NCBI GenBank assembly: GCA_019614645.1
Contig: JABWDB010000046.1
Location: 2,122,001 to 2,186,000 of the forward strand
DNA length: 64,000 nucleotides
DNA from: Stratiolaelaps scimitus
Lineage: Eukaryota; Arthropoda; Arachnida; Mesostigmata; Laelapidae
Direction: 5' to 3'
Shown in pieces: positions 25,138-35,061 of the stretch (within the stretch, counting starts at the first letter, position 1; the number at the start of each line of letters is the position of its first letter). Both the position numbers and the translations under genes were made by a program. The notes under the pieces were generated by a model that searched no databases, was not told where the DNA came from, and saw only the letters and a list, made by a program, of their open reading frames with translations.

Positions 25138-25177
<40 letters not shown>
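25138..25177. repeat. (TA)n microsatellite, about 40 bp
   Basis: Uninterrupted AT/TA dinucleotides between GCAAGCC and GGATTATTTAC. Confidence 0.95.
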
Positions 25178-25179
<2 letters not shown>

Positions 25180-27289
25180 ATTATTTACGCTCAATGCCAC
25201 CATTGGTGAAATACTGTTATCGATATGCTGCTGGCCATAACGCTGCTACAGGCAAGGTGGTGTTCCAATTTCTCCCAAACAAACTATTCCAGATTGCTTA
25301 GAAATAGGCGGCAATTTTTCCAAGCGTTGAACATGTAGTAGCCAGACACGGGGTCGTTACAGACACGTTTCATCCTGAGGTTCGAGATCACGATTCGAGA
25401 GATTAAGGTCGCCGTTCTAACGTCGCTCGAGACTTCCTTCAGTTGCCGCAGGGTTCCAGTCAATTATTGACTCGCATGATTGATTAATTGACAACGTTAA
25501 TGTTTAGCGAATATTTACCGTTTACGGCTCCCTTCCGATGATCATTGACAGGGTATTACTATCAGTATCGTCTTTATCGTAGCACTCGCACTTAACATTG
25601 GTGAGTTTCATCTCGAAGTCAAAGCTTACCTGGAAGATACCGCAAACAAACGTCATATAGTTACGATGGTATTCGAATTGCGTTAAACTGTTAAATTTCA
25701 ATTCAAATTTTTGTAAATATTCTCACATTGTTAGTGCTTTACTATACTTAGACTAGCGGACTCATATTCTATATTATCCTGAGTCATACACAACAATAGC
25801 AATACAACAGGTTTATGACATGTCACGACGCTAGGGTGAAACATAAACTCGGCTGAGATTTGTCCCACAAGATCTATCCCGAAAGATTTCTACTTTCGCA
25901 GCCCGGTCAACTCAACGCTCGCCGGGCGCCGACCACATGTGCAGGTGAGGAGCACTGCACAAAACGTTCAACATATTTTCTCGGCGTGTTGATTAGAGTT
26001 TGTTCCAAGGGGAAGAATTCAAAAGTTGCCCCAGTGGCTCCACCCAATCTCGCGATGCGGGTGGTCACAGGCGAGCCCAGCCAACCGACCGTGAGATTCT
26101 CCTTGCTCACCCCAGAGCCCCCAGCCCCCTCCCGCCCAACCCCCAGAAAACCCTCTGAACCTTTGGGTGTATTTTGATTCAAGACTGGCTGGCGTCTATT
26201 TTGGTCAACAGCGTACCTTGACTCACCGGATATTCGCTGGCTAATAGGTAGGACGATACACCACCCCCGCGTGCGCAAAATACTGAAATTTTTCCCTCGA
26301 AAAGGTATAGGCTTGTTGTCCAATGACAACACGAGCGTGTCTCGTGATATGCCCAGCGTATAGGGATACTAATGTTGTGACTAGGTCTTTGACATATCGG
26401 CGGCGCAGCGCTGCGGCCATTATACACTATAGCATACTTGTTATGCATGGTTATGCACGGTTATGCACGACTCACATCCACTTAACTACGATGTGGCAAC
26501 TAGCGTTTATTTGAGTTATTTGTAAATAACAGCTACTAAACGGGCGCGAGTGTGCGCTACGTAGGCGGAACCACGAACATCACATGAGACAGCACATCTA
26601 TTAATCATCGGTGACACAGTAATTTCGCGCCAAATTAATGCGCCGCGATCGACCTCGGAAACGCACTGTAGGCACGAGTGAACGTGAGTTGTGGGCTGCG
26701 TGACTCAAGGAAACGCTTAACCGGACGTGTTTCCGTTGCCTTCGAAGAGAAAAAAGACGAAATGCTATGAGAAACAGCTATCGTCGATTAGTCTGAACAG
26801 GCGATGAAAGGGTCAGAGAATCGGCGCCGGAAGCAACAACGCGTTGAATAGGATGCATCCGTCGGAGGGGCCATGGTTCCAATGGTCGCTACTGGGTAAA
26901 TTTTGAAATCAGCAGCAAGATCAATTGGATACATGTTTTAGAGCTGGAGTCGAACAGAAGGCCGTTGATGTGGATGGGAGGAGAGAAGGTCGGCAAGCAG
27001 ACACCTCTATACGTTGTCTATTTGCTTGGCACTGCGGGCGACGAAGCAGGTGAGGACGCGCAGCGTCAAGGTACTGACGCCCGCTGGTGAAGTGGGTTCG
27101 TGCTGTATCACGTACGGACGAAGCGGTACAATCTTGCGATCCGTGGGCGATGCAACTTGTCGGGATCGTCAATAGAAAGCGAAACCTTGAGTTAGGGCCT
27201 GAAAATAGGCTGAGGCCCGAGGTAACACCCTGCGGGATGGAGTGTCCTATGAGGACTTCGACCCGACAGGTCCTCATAGTACTATGTGG
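25178..27289. other. Mostly non-coding; bidirectionally open patch at 25860-26332
   Basis: From 25860 to 26332 frames are open on both strands (105 codons plus, 141 codons minus), with a C-rich segment at about 26110-26160. No conserved motif is visible in either frame. A triplicated 10-bp unit lies at 26441-26470. The rest has no recognisable gene. Confidence 0.4.
26441..26470 (+). repeat. Triplicated 10-bp unit TTATGCA(C/T)GG
   Basis: Three head-to-tail copies: TTATGCATGG, TTATGCACGG, TTATGCACGA. A 10-bp period places the repeated word on the same face of the helix. It may be slippage or a small cluster of protein-binding sites. Confidence 0.85.
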
Positions 27290-27350
27290 TAAGGTTAAGT
27301 GCTGAGTCCTGTCACATAAGGGCAGCAGCTGAGTCAGCTGAAGAAAAAAT
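27290..27350 (+). repeat. Short dispersed repeat, copy 1
   Basis: The segment AAGGTTAAGTGCTGAGTCCT, then GTCACATAAGGGCAGCAGCT, then GAGTCAGCTGAAGAAAAA aligns over about 60 bp with 28944-29003 in the same orientation, with roughly ten differences by eye. It does not match the SINE. Its identity is unknown. Confidence 0.7.
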
Positions 27351-28860
27351 AAGCATTGCAAGGCGTGTGACGCTGTTTGCGTGCCTCGCGCGATCCGAAA
27401 ATACGTGTCAGTAACGCGTCACGGCAAGACAGGCCACCTCGGATTCAAGAGGACGTCGGCAATAATTCGCCCACGACGGCAACGTACACGTGAAGCAGCA
27501 CGCCGGAGCGTGAGTTGAATATATCTTCAACATTGGATTACGATGGAGCACGCTGAAAGATGTCGTACGCACCCCCAATAGCACCGAGCGTCGCCAGCGA
27601 CGAGTGACAGCAACGCTTGTGCAAGAGCCACCCGGACAAAAGCTGGTACCTAGCTGTTATGGGCGTGTCTACGAACTGTAGTCATTTGTACGCGCGACAA
27701 ATGGATAAGTTAGCTTGAAACGCAAACGAATGAAATAATTATCATCCATTTTCAGTAGTGGACCACGCCTGGCGCACAAAGGCCGCGAAAAATACAAATC
27801 GAATACGCTTAGACACCATGACAAAGAGCATAATAGTGGTAGCATTGACACCGTAGTAATGAGTGATTGTGACGACGTTCTCGGTGGTGGATATTAATCC
27901 GAACGGCGAGCCTTGCTCACCGAAGAGCTGTGATACGATAACACAGCACCCAATCCGTCGTTCGTACATGTGTGTATACATCTCGTCTCAAAAAGGCGAC
28001 AAAGGCGTCGGTATAGGCGTCGTGTTTTCTTGTTATTTTGTGGCGTGTAATTTTTTCAGTGAGAAAAATAGTAACACATCTATATCTTGTACAAAGTGCC
28101 GAACGATTCGCTTAAATCTAAGAAGCCAGATGGGCGAAGATACATGCTACTGTAACAGCGTTCGTTTAGTGAACAGCCAATCAGTGGTGTCAATTTATAT
28201 TGGCCGAAAATGATCTCCTCATAATATATATATATATATATATATATTGTACTCACACGTTCTCAACAGTAAGTATTTTTCGATCGACTTTTAATAGGTA
28301 CCTGCGCGTCACCGCCATCCGCGAAAAAATGCTGCCGGCTAGTTAGCACTAAAATAGATACGGTGGTATTAATCTCACATCCGAATTAACGCTAATTGAG
28401 ACAATTGCCAATTGATTGGCTGGTTGATCGATGTCGATTAAGTATGCTCCCGTAGAGTTTTCGGCAAGACGTGTGTTTCCTCTCAATGAAAACGACGCTT
28501 TTCGCTCGAGCGACAGCGAATGCAAATAACAAACGAGCAAATGGTGACTATTCAATGTTGTATTTTGTATATTGACAATGCAACGGGTAAATATAGGCAA
28601 AATAACTCATGCGTATTCACGTTCGACCGTTGAACGGCAGCGAATGCGGAAAACGCTACAATAACAATAACCGACGGCGAAGAGATTTAGCAAATAGATC
28701 CACAATCGGAATCCCGGCAGTTGCGAGATTTTATTGCCGGACAGACGCGAATCCGTGTTTTTTCAACGTAACTAAAGACAATTCTTTCTGCTGAATTTGT
28801 AGAATGATCGTCAGTGGGCCTCGATTATATTTAATGCGTAACATTAATACATATGCAGAC

Positions 28861-28867
<7 letters not shown>
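27351..28867. other. Non-coding stretch
   Basis: No supported gene. A TA array lies at 28224-28247. Open frames of 60-116 codons lack domains. Confidence 0.5.

Positions 28868-28934
<67 letters not shown>
28868..28934. repeat. (TA)n microsatellite, about 67 bp
   Basis: Second longest TA array in the window, preceded by an imperfect ATATATAATA segment. It runs directly into the second copy of the short dispersed repeat. Confidence 0.95.
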
Positions 28935-28937
<3 letters not shown>

Positions 28938-28943
28938 ATACCT

Positions 28944-29002
28944 AAAGGTTAAGAGCTGAGGCCTGTCTGATAGGGGAACAGCTGAGGGTCAGCTCGAAAA
29001 AC

Positions 29003-29003
<1 letters not shown>
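28944..29003 (+). repeat. Short dispersed repeat, copy 2, inside a TA array
   Basis: The segment AAGGTTAAGAGCTGAGGCCT, then GTCTGATAGGGGAACAGCTG, then AGGGTCAGCTCGAAAAA aligns with 27290-27350. TA arrays lie immediately on both sides (28868-28934 and 29007-29034), as if the unit had been inserted into, or spawned, a TA tract. Confidence 0.7.
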
Positions 29004-29034
<31 letters not shown>

Positions 29035-29037
<3 letters not shown>

Positions 29038-29253
29038 TACAGCGACGTCATGCTATGTGCGCCAATGTCGCCGGAGTGAACTGCACACGAATGATTAAAT
29101 AAACTCACTTCGTGCAGTTCGAATTGGAATAAAGACGTCAATTTTATGTCATATATATATATTATATATGAGTAAATAATGGAACAGAGTGACGCGAAAC
29201 TGTGAGCGTCTATCATTTCACCATTGAACCATCTCGATAAGCAGCATCTCCAC
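29035..29253. other. Short non-coding stretch
   Basis: AT-rich with a small TATATA cluster near 29150-29168; nothing else supportable. Confidence 0.5.
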
Positions 29254-29538
29254 TCAGCAGGCAGTGACGAACGTATGTATACCCCGAGCCAACACTTTCC
29301 ACAAAGTTCGGATATCTTTTGTCTTTATTGTTGTTGTTTTGACCAGCAGCTGCTCTAGTGTCAATGGCACATTATATCGAGGAGTGAAAAACGACCCTGC
29401 TTCGTGTACCGCATACACAAGCAGATAGGTGTTGATCAGAGAACACTCGTCAGATGAATCATCATCAATTGACTGTGAATTGCGAATTGCGAATCTAATC
29501 TCGATACTAATTGCGTTCGGCAATGTCACAGGGTACAC
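29254..29538 (-). CDS. Weak open-frame candidate, minus strand
   Basis: Unrecognised. A 94-codon minus frame of mixed composition has an acidic Asp/Ser cluster in its first third, a hydrophobic Leu/Tyr/Val stretch in the middle, and a basic Lys/Thr stretch toward the end. It is not repeat-derived, unlike most frames here. No domain, no convincing start context and no splice partner were found; chance is likely. Confidence 0.1.
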   Translation of the reverse strand: MYPVTLPNAISIEIRFAIRNSQSIDDDSSDECSLINTYLLVYAVHEAGSFFTPRYNVPLTLEQLLVKTTTIKTKDIRTLWKVLARGIHTFVTAC

Positions 29539-29814
29539 AGAGATCGATGAGACTGAGTGAACAACGTAGGCTGCGAGAGAGGTGAATCTGGGGACTAGCT
29601 CACACGGGAGGACATTTTAAGAAGAATGAACGCTTCTTTGTTTCCGAGAAAATCTCACAGTGCAGCTAAACTCAAGTAGACCACTGGAGTAGGTGGTGCC
29701 TTAGGACAATGTGGTCTTTGAGATTTAACCCGCCTAATGATGAGGCTATATACTACGACAAGAAAATAGTACGCTCTCGTAGCTAAACGACAGATAGTTA
29801 ATGACCTCATATAA

Positions 29815-29818
<4 letters not shown>

Positions 29819-29860
<42 letters not shown>
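29819..29860. repeat. (TA)n microsatellite, about 42 bp
   Basis: Uninterrupted AT dinucleotides ending at CTTCTCATTATG. Confidence 0.95.
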
Positions 29861-29862
<2 letters not shown>

Positions 29863-31119
29863 TCTCATTATGATTCCTTATACCACTGCGTCTGCTTATG
29901 GCCGCCTACCTCGCCCGCTGTCCAGTCCAAACTCATGCTGTCTAATTATCATTAAAGCCAACCTGGGGCGCTTGCTAGCGTATATCATCGCCTCCTCATT
30001 TCGTTCAACCCGTTAATCCTTTCCCGATTCCCACGAAATATTCTGTTTACGGATTTAGCTTCTCTGATATCGTCTCGCACCCAACGCACGATTTACTGCC
30101 GGGCTAGCGGAAATATCATATAATTACTCTGGAATTGCTGACTACAATGAAAAACACAAAAAAAACAGCAACAACAAACTAGCTACAGGCAAGATACAGA
30201 GCCTCATATAATACGCCGCGGCAAAGAGAAAAAAAATAGATATATATACGGAGCATAATAAAAAATTGAAAACATCGTGTAGTCCAATTGAAAAACTACT
30301 TGGCTACGCCGATGAATTCCTTCCGCATTAGCTGCGCGCTAATTTTTAATTAGCGGCTCAACCAAGTCACACGAGGGCCGGTGTGCTCCCACCGACTAGA
30401 GAGCCTAGTGAAAGTGTCCGGCCATTACCGAAGTGCGATACAAACAAATGCTCAACGAACTAGCAATACGCTTGACGCTGTCTGTGCATATATATATATG
30501 TATGCTACAGACAGAATCAACAATATTGTTATTATGATTATGATGATGATAATAATGTAACCAACCCACTGATAGGTGGTTGCTCGAGTTGTCGGTCTTA
30601 ACGATCATATCATCACAGGCCCTCCCAGCTACCCATCGCGTTCCACTATTCGCCGTTACTTCTTAGTGACTCGACCCGTTCCATGATACTCTGCTTCAGT
30701 AGCAACTCCTGTTACTCTGCATTTCGGTTGCGTCTACCAGCATCGCAACACAAGACAACGACAAGACAACCGACGGTCGCTGGGGACGCCGCGCTCCGAT
30801 GTTGTTGCTCTCGTTGTTGTTGTCGTTGTTGTTCAACTTTCTCGTGAATTGTTCTTGCACCGTTCGGCTGGAAGAGATATCAGTTGTAGCATCGCCCATT
30901 CTCTCCAACGGCACCACCCGGCCGGCCGGCCGGCCAGCCAGCCAGCTAAATAGGTCTACGCTCAAAACCAAACGGCATTCACCAGCTCCGGCCGGCACAG
31001 CCAAACGCCTGCTCGTCATCAAAATCATCCGCATTCGTTCGTTCGTTCCCGTGTCCTTCCGTCTATCGGCGTCTCTTCGTCTGCGGCCGCTATTCGGAGT
31101 ATTGTTCTTTCTTTGTTTG
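29861..31119. other. Non-coding stretch with tandem motifs
   Basis: It contains GAT/AAT runs (about 30525-30557), a GTT run (about 30799-30835), and a GGCC-rich tetranucleotide run (30921-30950). The long plus frame 30799-31464 is Leu/Ile-rich only because of GTT/ATT repeats. No gene is supported. Confidence 0.5.
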
Positions 31120-31225
31120 TTAGATACTGTTATCCTGATGATGGTGAGAGCCACCATCAAAATCGTCATCACCATGATCGTGTTCGTTATCATCAGAATA
31201 ATGATGACGATGTTTATTATTGTTA

Positions 31226-31256
<31 letters not shown>

Positions 31257-31617
31257 CATTATTATTTTTATTCCTATCCCGGGTAATGTGACTGCGGTGG
31301 AAATGTTCTGCATCTATTTCTCGCAGACGGCCAAATCGCTTTTCCCTAGTGGCATCTACTGCTGTGACCATATCATCATCATCCGCAGCAGGAGCAGCAG
31401 CAGCGGCAGCCAAACGAGAGTAAAAGTCGAATATGTTATTAGCTGCTGCTGCCTGTTCGAATGACACCGGTGTATCGAGTACTGTCGGTGCCGCTCCTGG
31501 TAGCGGTGCCATACTTCCTGCTTGTGCGATCAATAACGAGCAAAAAAAAAAAACACACATCCGACCGCTTGAAGGAAAGTTGACCAGGCGAGGCTGCGGT
31601 TCGAGCAGCAAAAACAT
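31120..31617 (-). CDS. Ala/Asp/Asn-rich ORF candidate, minus strand
   Basis: Unrecognised. A 165-codon minus frame starts near 31617. A hydrophobic Cys/Phe/Leu segment close to its start resembles a signal peptide, but is partly encoded by a poly-T run at about 31538-31550 that could instead be a splice-acceptor pyrimidine tract. A non-repetitive stretch follows with a Phe-Asp-Phe-Tyr word, then poly-Ala and poly-Asp tracts. Next comes a Lys-Arg pair within a basic segment, then a poly-Asn run from (AAT)n, and finally a His/Asp-rich end. The about 90 codons before the Asn run look protein-like; the rest is microsatellite. A secreted or nuclear low-complexity protein is conceivable, but a repeat-driven frame is equally possible. 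Confidence 0.2.
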
Positions 31618-31724
31618 GTTAACATGATGACGAGGAAGATGATGATGACGATGATAATTATAGAATCACTAAGCATTTGCAGTGCCGACACTGGTCGTTG
31701 TGACACTGATAACCTAACGATAAG
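31618..31724. other. Short spacer with GAT/GAC repeats
   Basis: An ATGATGACGATG-type trinucleotide run leads up to the TA array; no gene. Confidence 0.6.
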
Positions 31725-31725
31725 G

Positions 31726-31767
<42 letters not shown>
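31725..31767. repeat. (TA)n microsatellite, about 43 bp, one interruption
   Basis: TA array broken by one CA (TATACATATA) near 31735-31740. Confidence 0.9.
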
Positions 31768-31770
<3 letters not shown>

Positions 31771-34544
31771 CTCTGTCGACGTATAGCGGTAGCTCATTTC
31801 GTGAACGCTGTTATAGTATTTATGGTCAAACTATCGCGGTCACAGAATGATTAGTGCATTTGTTGGCGTCCGCTTGAGCGATCGATTTAATTAGTGATGA
31901 TAACAATCAGAGTATGAACTGTTCACTCTCAATGCATGTGCCGAACGTGCGCGACAGTGTCAAGTATTGTGTAATGAAAGACTGGCAAAAATATGCTCAG
32001 GAGGAAGTCTGAACTAAGCAATATTTAATCTAAATGAAGGGCGTTCGGTTTTGCCGAATAGTAAAGTCAGCGAAAATGAGCTTCGACTCGAAACAAGCAC
32101 CCATAATTTTGTTTAGGTGATTCGAACATTCTAAACAAAGCAGATGACTTCATTTATCTGTTAGCTAGTTATTTACTATGATCAGTTCAGAGAACACTGC
32201 CCGTTCAAGTCAAATATAGCGTCGAGATCAACCAGGCCCTTCTCACAAAAGCAATTCATGGACAGGACAAAGCGTGAATGTAATTAGAACAAAAAAAACA
32301 CAAATCAGAAAAAGTCAGATGTATAATACAACAGAACGATAACAGCCACCTGTTATTATCATTATTATTACCATTATCACAATGCTTATCCATGGCTGCT
32401 ACCCCGATAATAAATCACTGTATAGCCAACGCACGTGTAGACAGACCGTCGAAGTAGTACCGAGCGTTCGTATGTCCGAGAATCGGCGAATTCAGCAATG
32501 GGCAGCAATAAATTACAATGAACTCTAGCACGATCGATACACGTATCGAAATGTGTATTCTCTGTTATATATAGCATCAAATACGAATCCTGACACTACC
32601 AGCATTGTATGTAGCGTTACAAGAGGTTGCTGCTGGTGCTGGTGGCGGAATTGAATCAACGTCGAGTCGGCCCCAAGCCTCCGTTGTGCCTTACGGGTTG
32701 CGTAGCGCCGTTGCTTTGCCAGTCATTAACTGTCACTCATAGAAGACATACATCCCTCGGCTCGTAGATGTCAGTATCGTCAGTCAATATAGTCAGTCCG
32801 TAGCCACTGTGGCGGGCGGCGAGTCCCGGCTTCGAAGGGTCATACTGCCGTTAATATATAATAATATAATACAATTGTGCTGCGACAGCAGCAGAGCAAT
32901 AATAGTGATACCAGAGCGTGGCATTGTTGAAGAACGACAATATTTCGTTCGAAGGGAAAAAGTAATTGACGTGAGAGAGAAAACGAAAAGCAGCGAATAG
33001 AAAGAACACACGGACAGAAGCGAGCGGAAATTCGGATCGAAGTTAAAAGATCGGTTTGTGTTTACCAGCACCAGCAGCAGAAGCAGAAGGCTGCGGCAGC
33101 GCTACTGAAAATTTGTCCACGGCCTCCACAGCCGGTATCCATATACAGCTTTATTTCGATGCTGTGAGAGAGAGAGAGAGAGAATCTAACCCGGCGAATC
33201 TAACGAGCCTGAACGGCAACAACTCACAGGACGGGAACCCCAGCAGCAGCAGCAGCAGTAACAACGGCAATGTAACGATACACGGCAGCTATTTGTCTTC
33301 GGTAGGCCGTACACGATTGTCTCTGGGACGGGCGGCGCGAGATCACTTATGCTCGGCTTGAATGGCGTGCGATGCATGTACCACTGAGTGGGGCGCTGCG
33401 CCAACAATCAGCGGATAGGACGGCGGCGCCCAGACGCCGCTGGGAAGATGCCCGAGAATGAGGAGAACAGGCGGTCACCACAAGCACCACGGTATCATAC
33501 GCCGTACAACCGCGCACCGGCTGACCACTCTGTCACCGGTGACAGACGACGGCGCGAATGGGAGAGAAACATCCCGCGAGAGTTTGTCCCAAGAGAAAGT
33601 GATGAAGTCTCCCGCAAAAGTCAGCCCGTACAAAGTCAGCCGTAGACATTCCGGGATCGCTTTTAGTAACGGTGCCGTATGATGGGCCACGGACAGGCGG
33701 AGTGCTAGAACAACGGCGAGCCGGTGGTGGCCGATGGTGGCCGTGCCGTTATGTCCGTCTGCCCACGCGCGCGGTTTGGGCCATTGCCGCAGACGTTTGC
33801 CGACCACTTTGGGCCATTGCCGGATAGACGGGTGGAATGATCGGATGCATGGCTGCCTCCCCAACCACTCGACAAATTCGCTCATCAGCGAATCAGCGAA
33901 GTGGAGGCAAACGAGAGCGATAGTGTTTACAGCAAATCCGTTTTACACAAACAAAACGCTGAACACACAAGTGCGCGGCCGCTGCTAAGTGCATGCGCAC
34001 GGTATCCATCGATTTATCTATGTGTGACTGTCTGCCGCGTAGTGTTAGAAAACGTTTCGAAGAGATAATAACGACTTGTTATCATGTTGTCCTGTTCGTG
34101 CTGTTGACAGGGGCATAGGGACACTGGGAAAATTGACGGTTGTAGCTAAGACCCAAATTGACCGCTAACTCTCAGCTTAGTTTAAGGCTTAATGGTAAGG
34201 CCAAAGGCGAATGGTGGCACGATTAGACTAAAGAAACACGTCGAAATAAAGGGCATTGCTATCTAGACATTTGCAACATTAAAATATCGAGATTATTTAC
34301 ACAGAGACTAACAGTTTATCAGGCAATAACGAAAGTCTTCATTCGAAAATCGATAGCATGACATGTTCACCGCTGGTAGAGAATGTGGTGACGATGGAAC
34401 TGTGAATGCTTTAAATGTCATCATTTGTCATATACATATGTATTTATATGCATTATTGCTATTGTCTTGCTATTGTTATTATACCTATGATTGTATTACT
34501 GTCGTATATGTAGTTCATTTTCGGCTTAACCTTCAAACAGGTTA
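31768..34544. other. Non-coding stretch with GC-rich islands
   Basis: No recognised gene. It contains an ATT/ATC run (32352-32378), an AG run (33167-33182), a CAGCAG run (33241-33259) and a GC-rich segment (33370-33860) with overlapping frames on both strands. The plus frame 33056-33361 is Asn/Ser-rich and partly repeat-derived. Confidence 0.5.
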
Positions 34545-34836
34545 AAATGGCCAACACCACGATATCGAACATATTTTGCCAACCACAGAGCCGTCACCCC
34601 ACCAAACCCGCAGCAGCCGATCCACCGATGACTTCTTCTATGAGATACTTCACGAATCAACCAACAAGCGCATCTATCCACCTCGCTCGTATTTTACTGG
34701 CCAATGGCCGCCCGTAAAGGTTGCGGCCGATCAAGGAAGATCCTTCCATGACACGAAGCTGATCGGCGGTGGCAGCGGTGATAATGTGAAAGAGGTAGCA
34801 ATGACAATAACAACGTGGGCAATGACGTCACGGTAG
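34545..34836 (+). CDS. Weak exon candidate, plus strand
   Basis: Unrecognised. An acceptor-like CTTAACCTTCAAACAG ends near 34540. Downstream, the frame in phase with 34576 stays open to a TAG at 34834-34836. It has a mixed composition: Thr/Glu/Ser/Pro start, an Asp-Asp-Phe-Phe-Tyr word, Tyr-Pro-Pro-Arg-Ser-Tyr, then Gly-Gly-Gly-Ser-Gly. In this frame a stop sits just after the best acceptor, so a later acceptor would be needed. No domain was recognised. Confidence 0.12.
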
Positions 34837-35023
34837 TCCCTGTCCCTGTTAATCGAGTTCAACGAAACTGCCTTTCCTCAATAGTTCGAACTTTCCTCAT
34901 GTCCATTGCCGGTCGATGGGTTGACAAAGAGAGCCTAAGCCCAATAGAAATATACCAACGTCAGCGCTTTCCCCGCTTCTCTCAATCTCTATTTCTCTCT
35001 CTCTGAGTGCCTACGTGCGTATA

Positions 35024-35026
<3 letters not shown>

Positions 35027-35058
<32 letters not shown>
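35027..35058. repeat. (TA)n microsatellite, about 32 bp
   Basis: TA array preceded by GCGTATATGC and followed by GTGCTCG. Confidence 0.95.

Positions 35059-35061
<3 letters not shown>

Noticed and set aside
30799..31464. 221-codon Leu/Ile-rich plus frame that looks like a membrane protein
   Set aside because: Its hydrophobic stretches come from GTT and ATT/ATC microsatellites. The complementary minus frame contains the only non-repetitive protein-like part.
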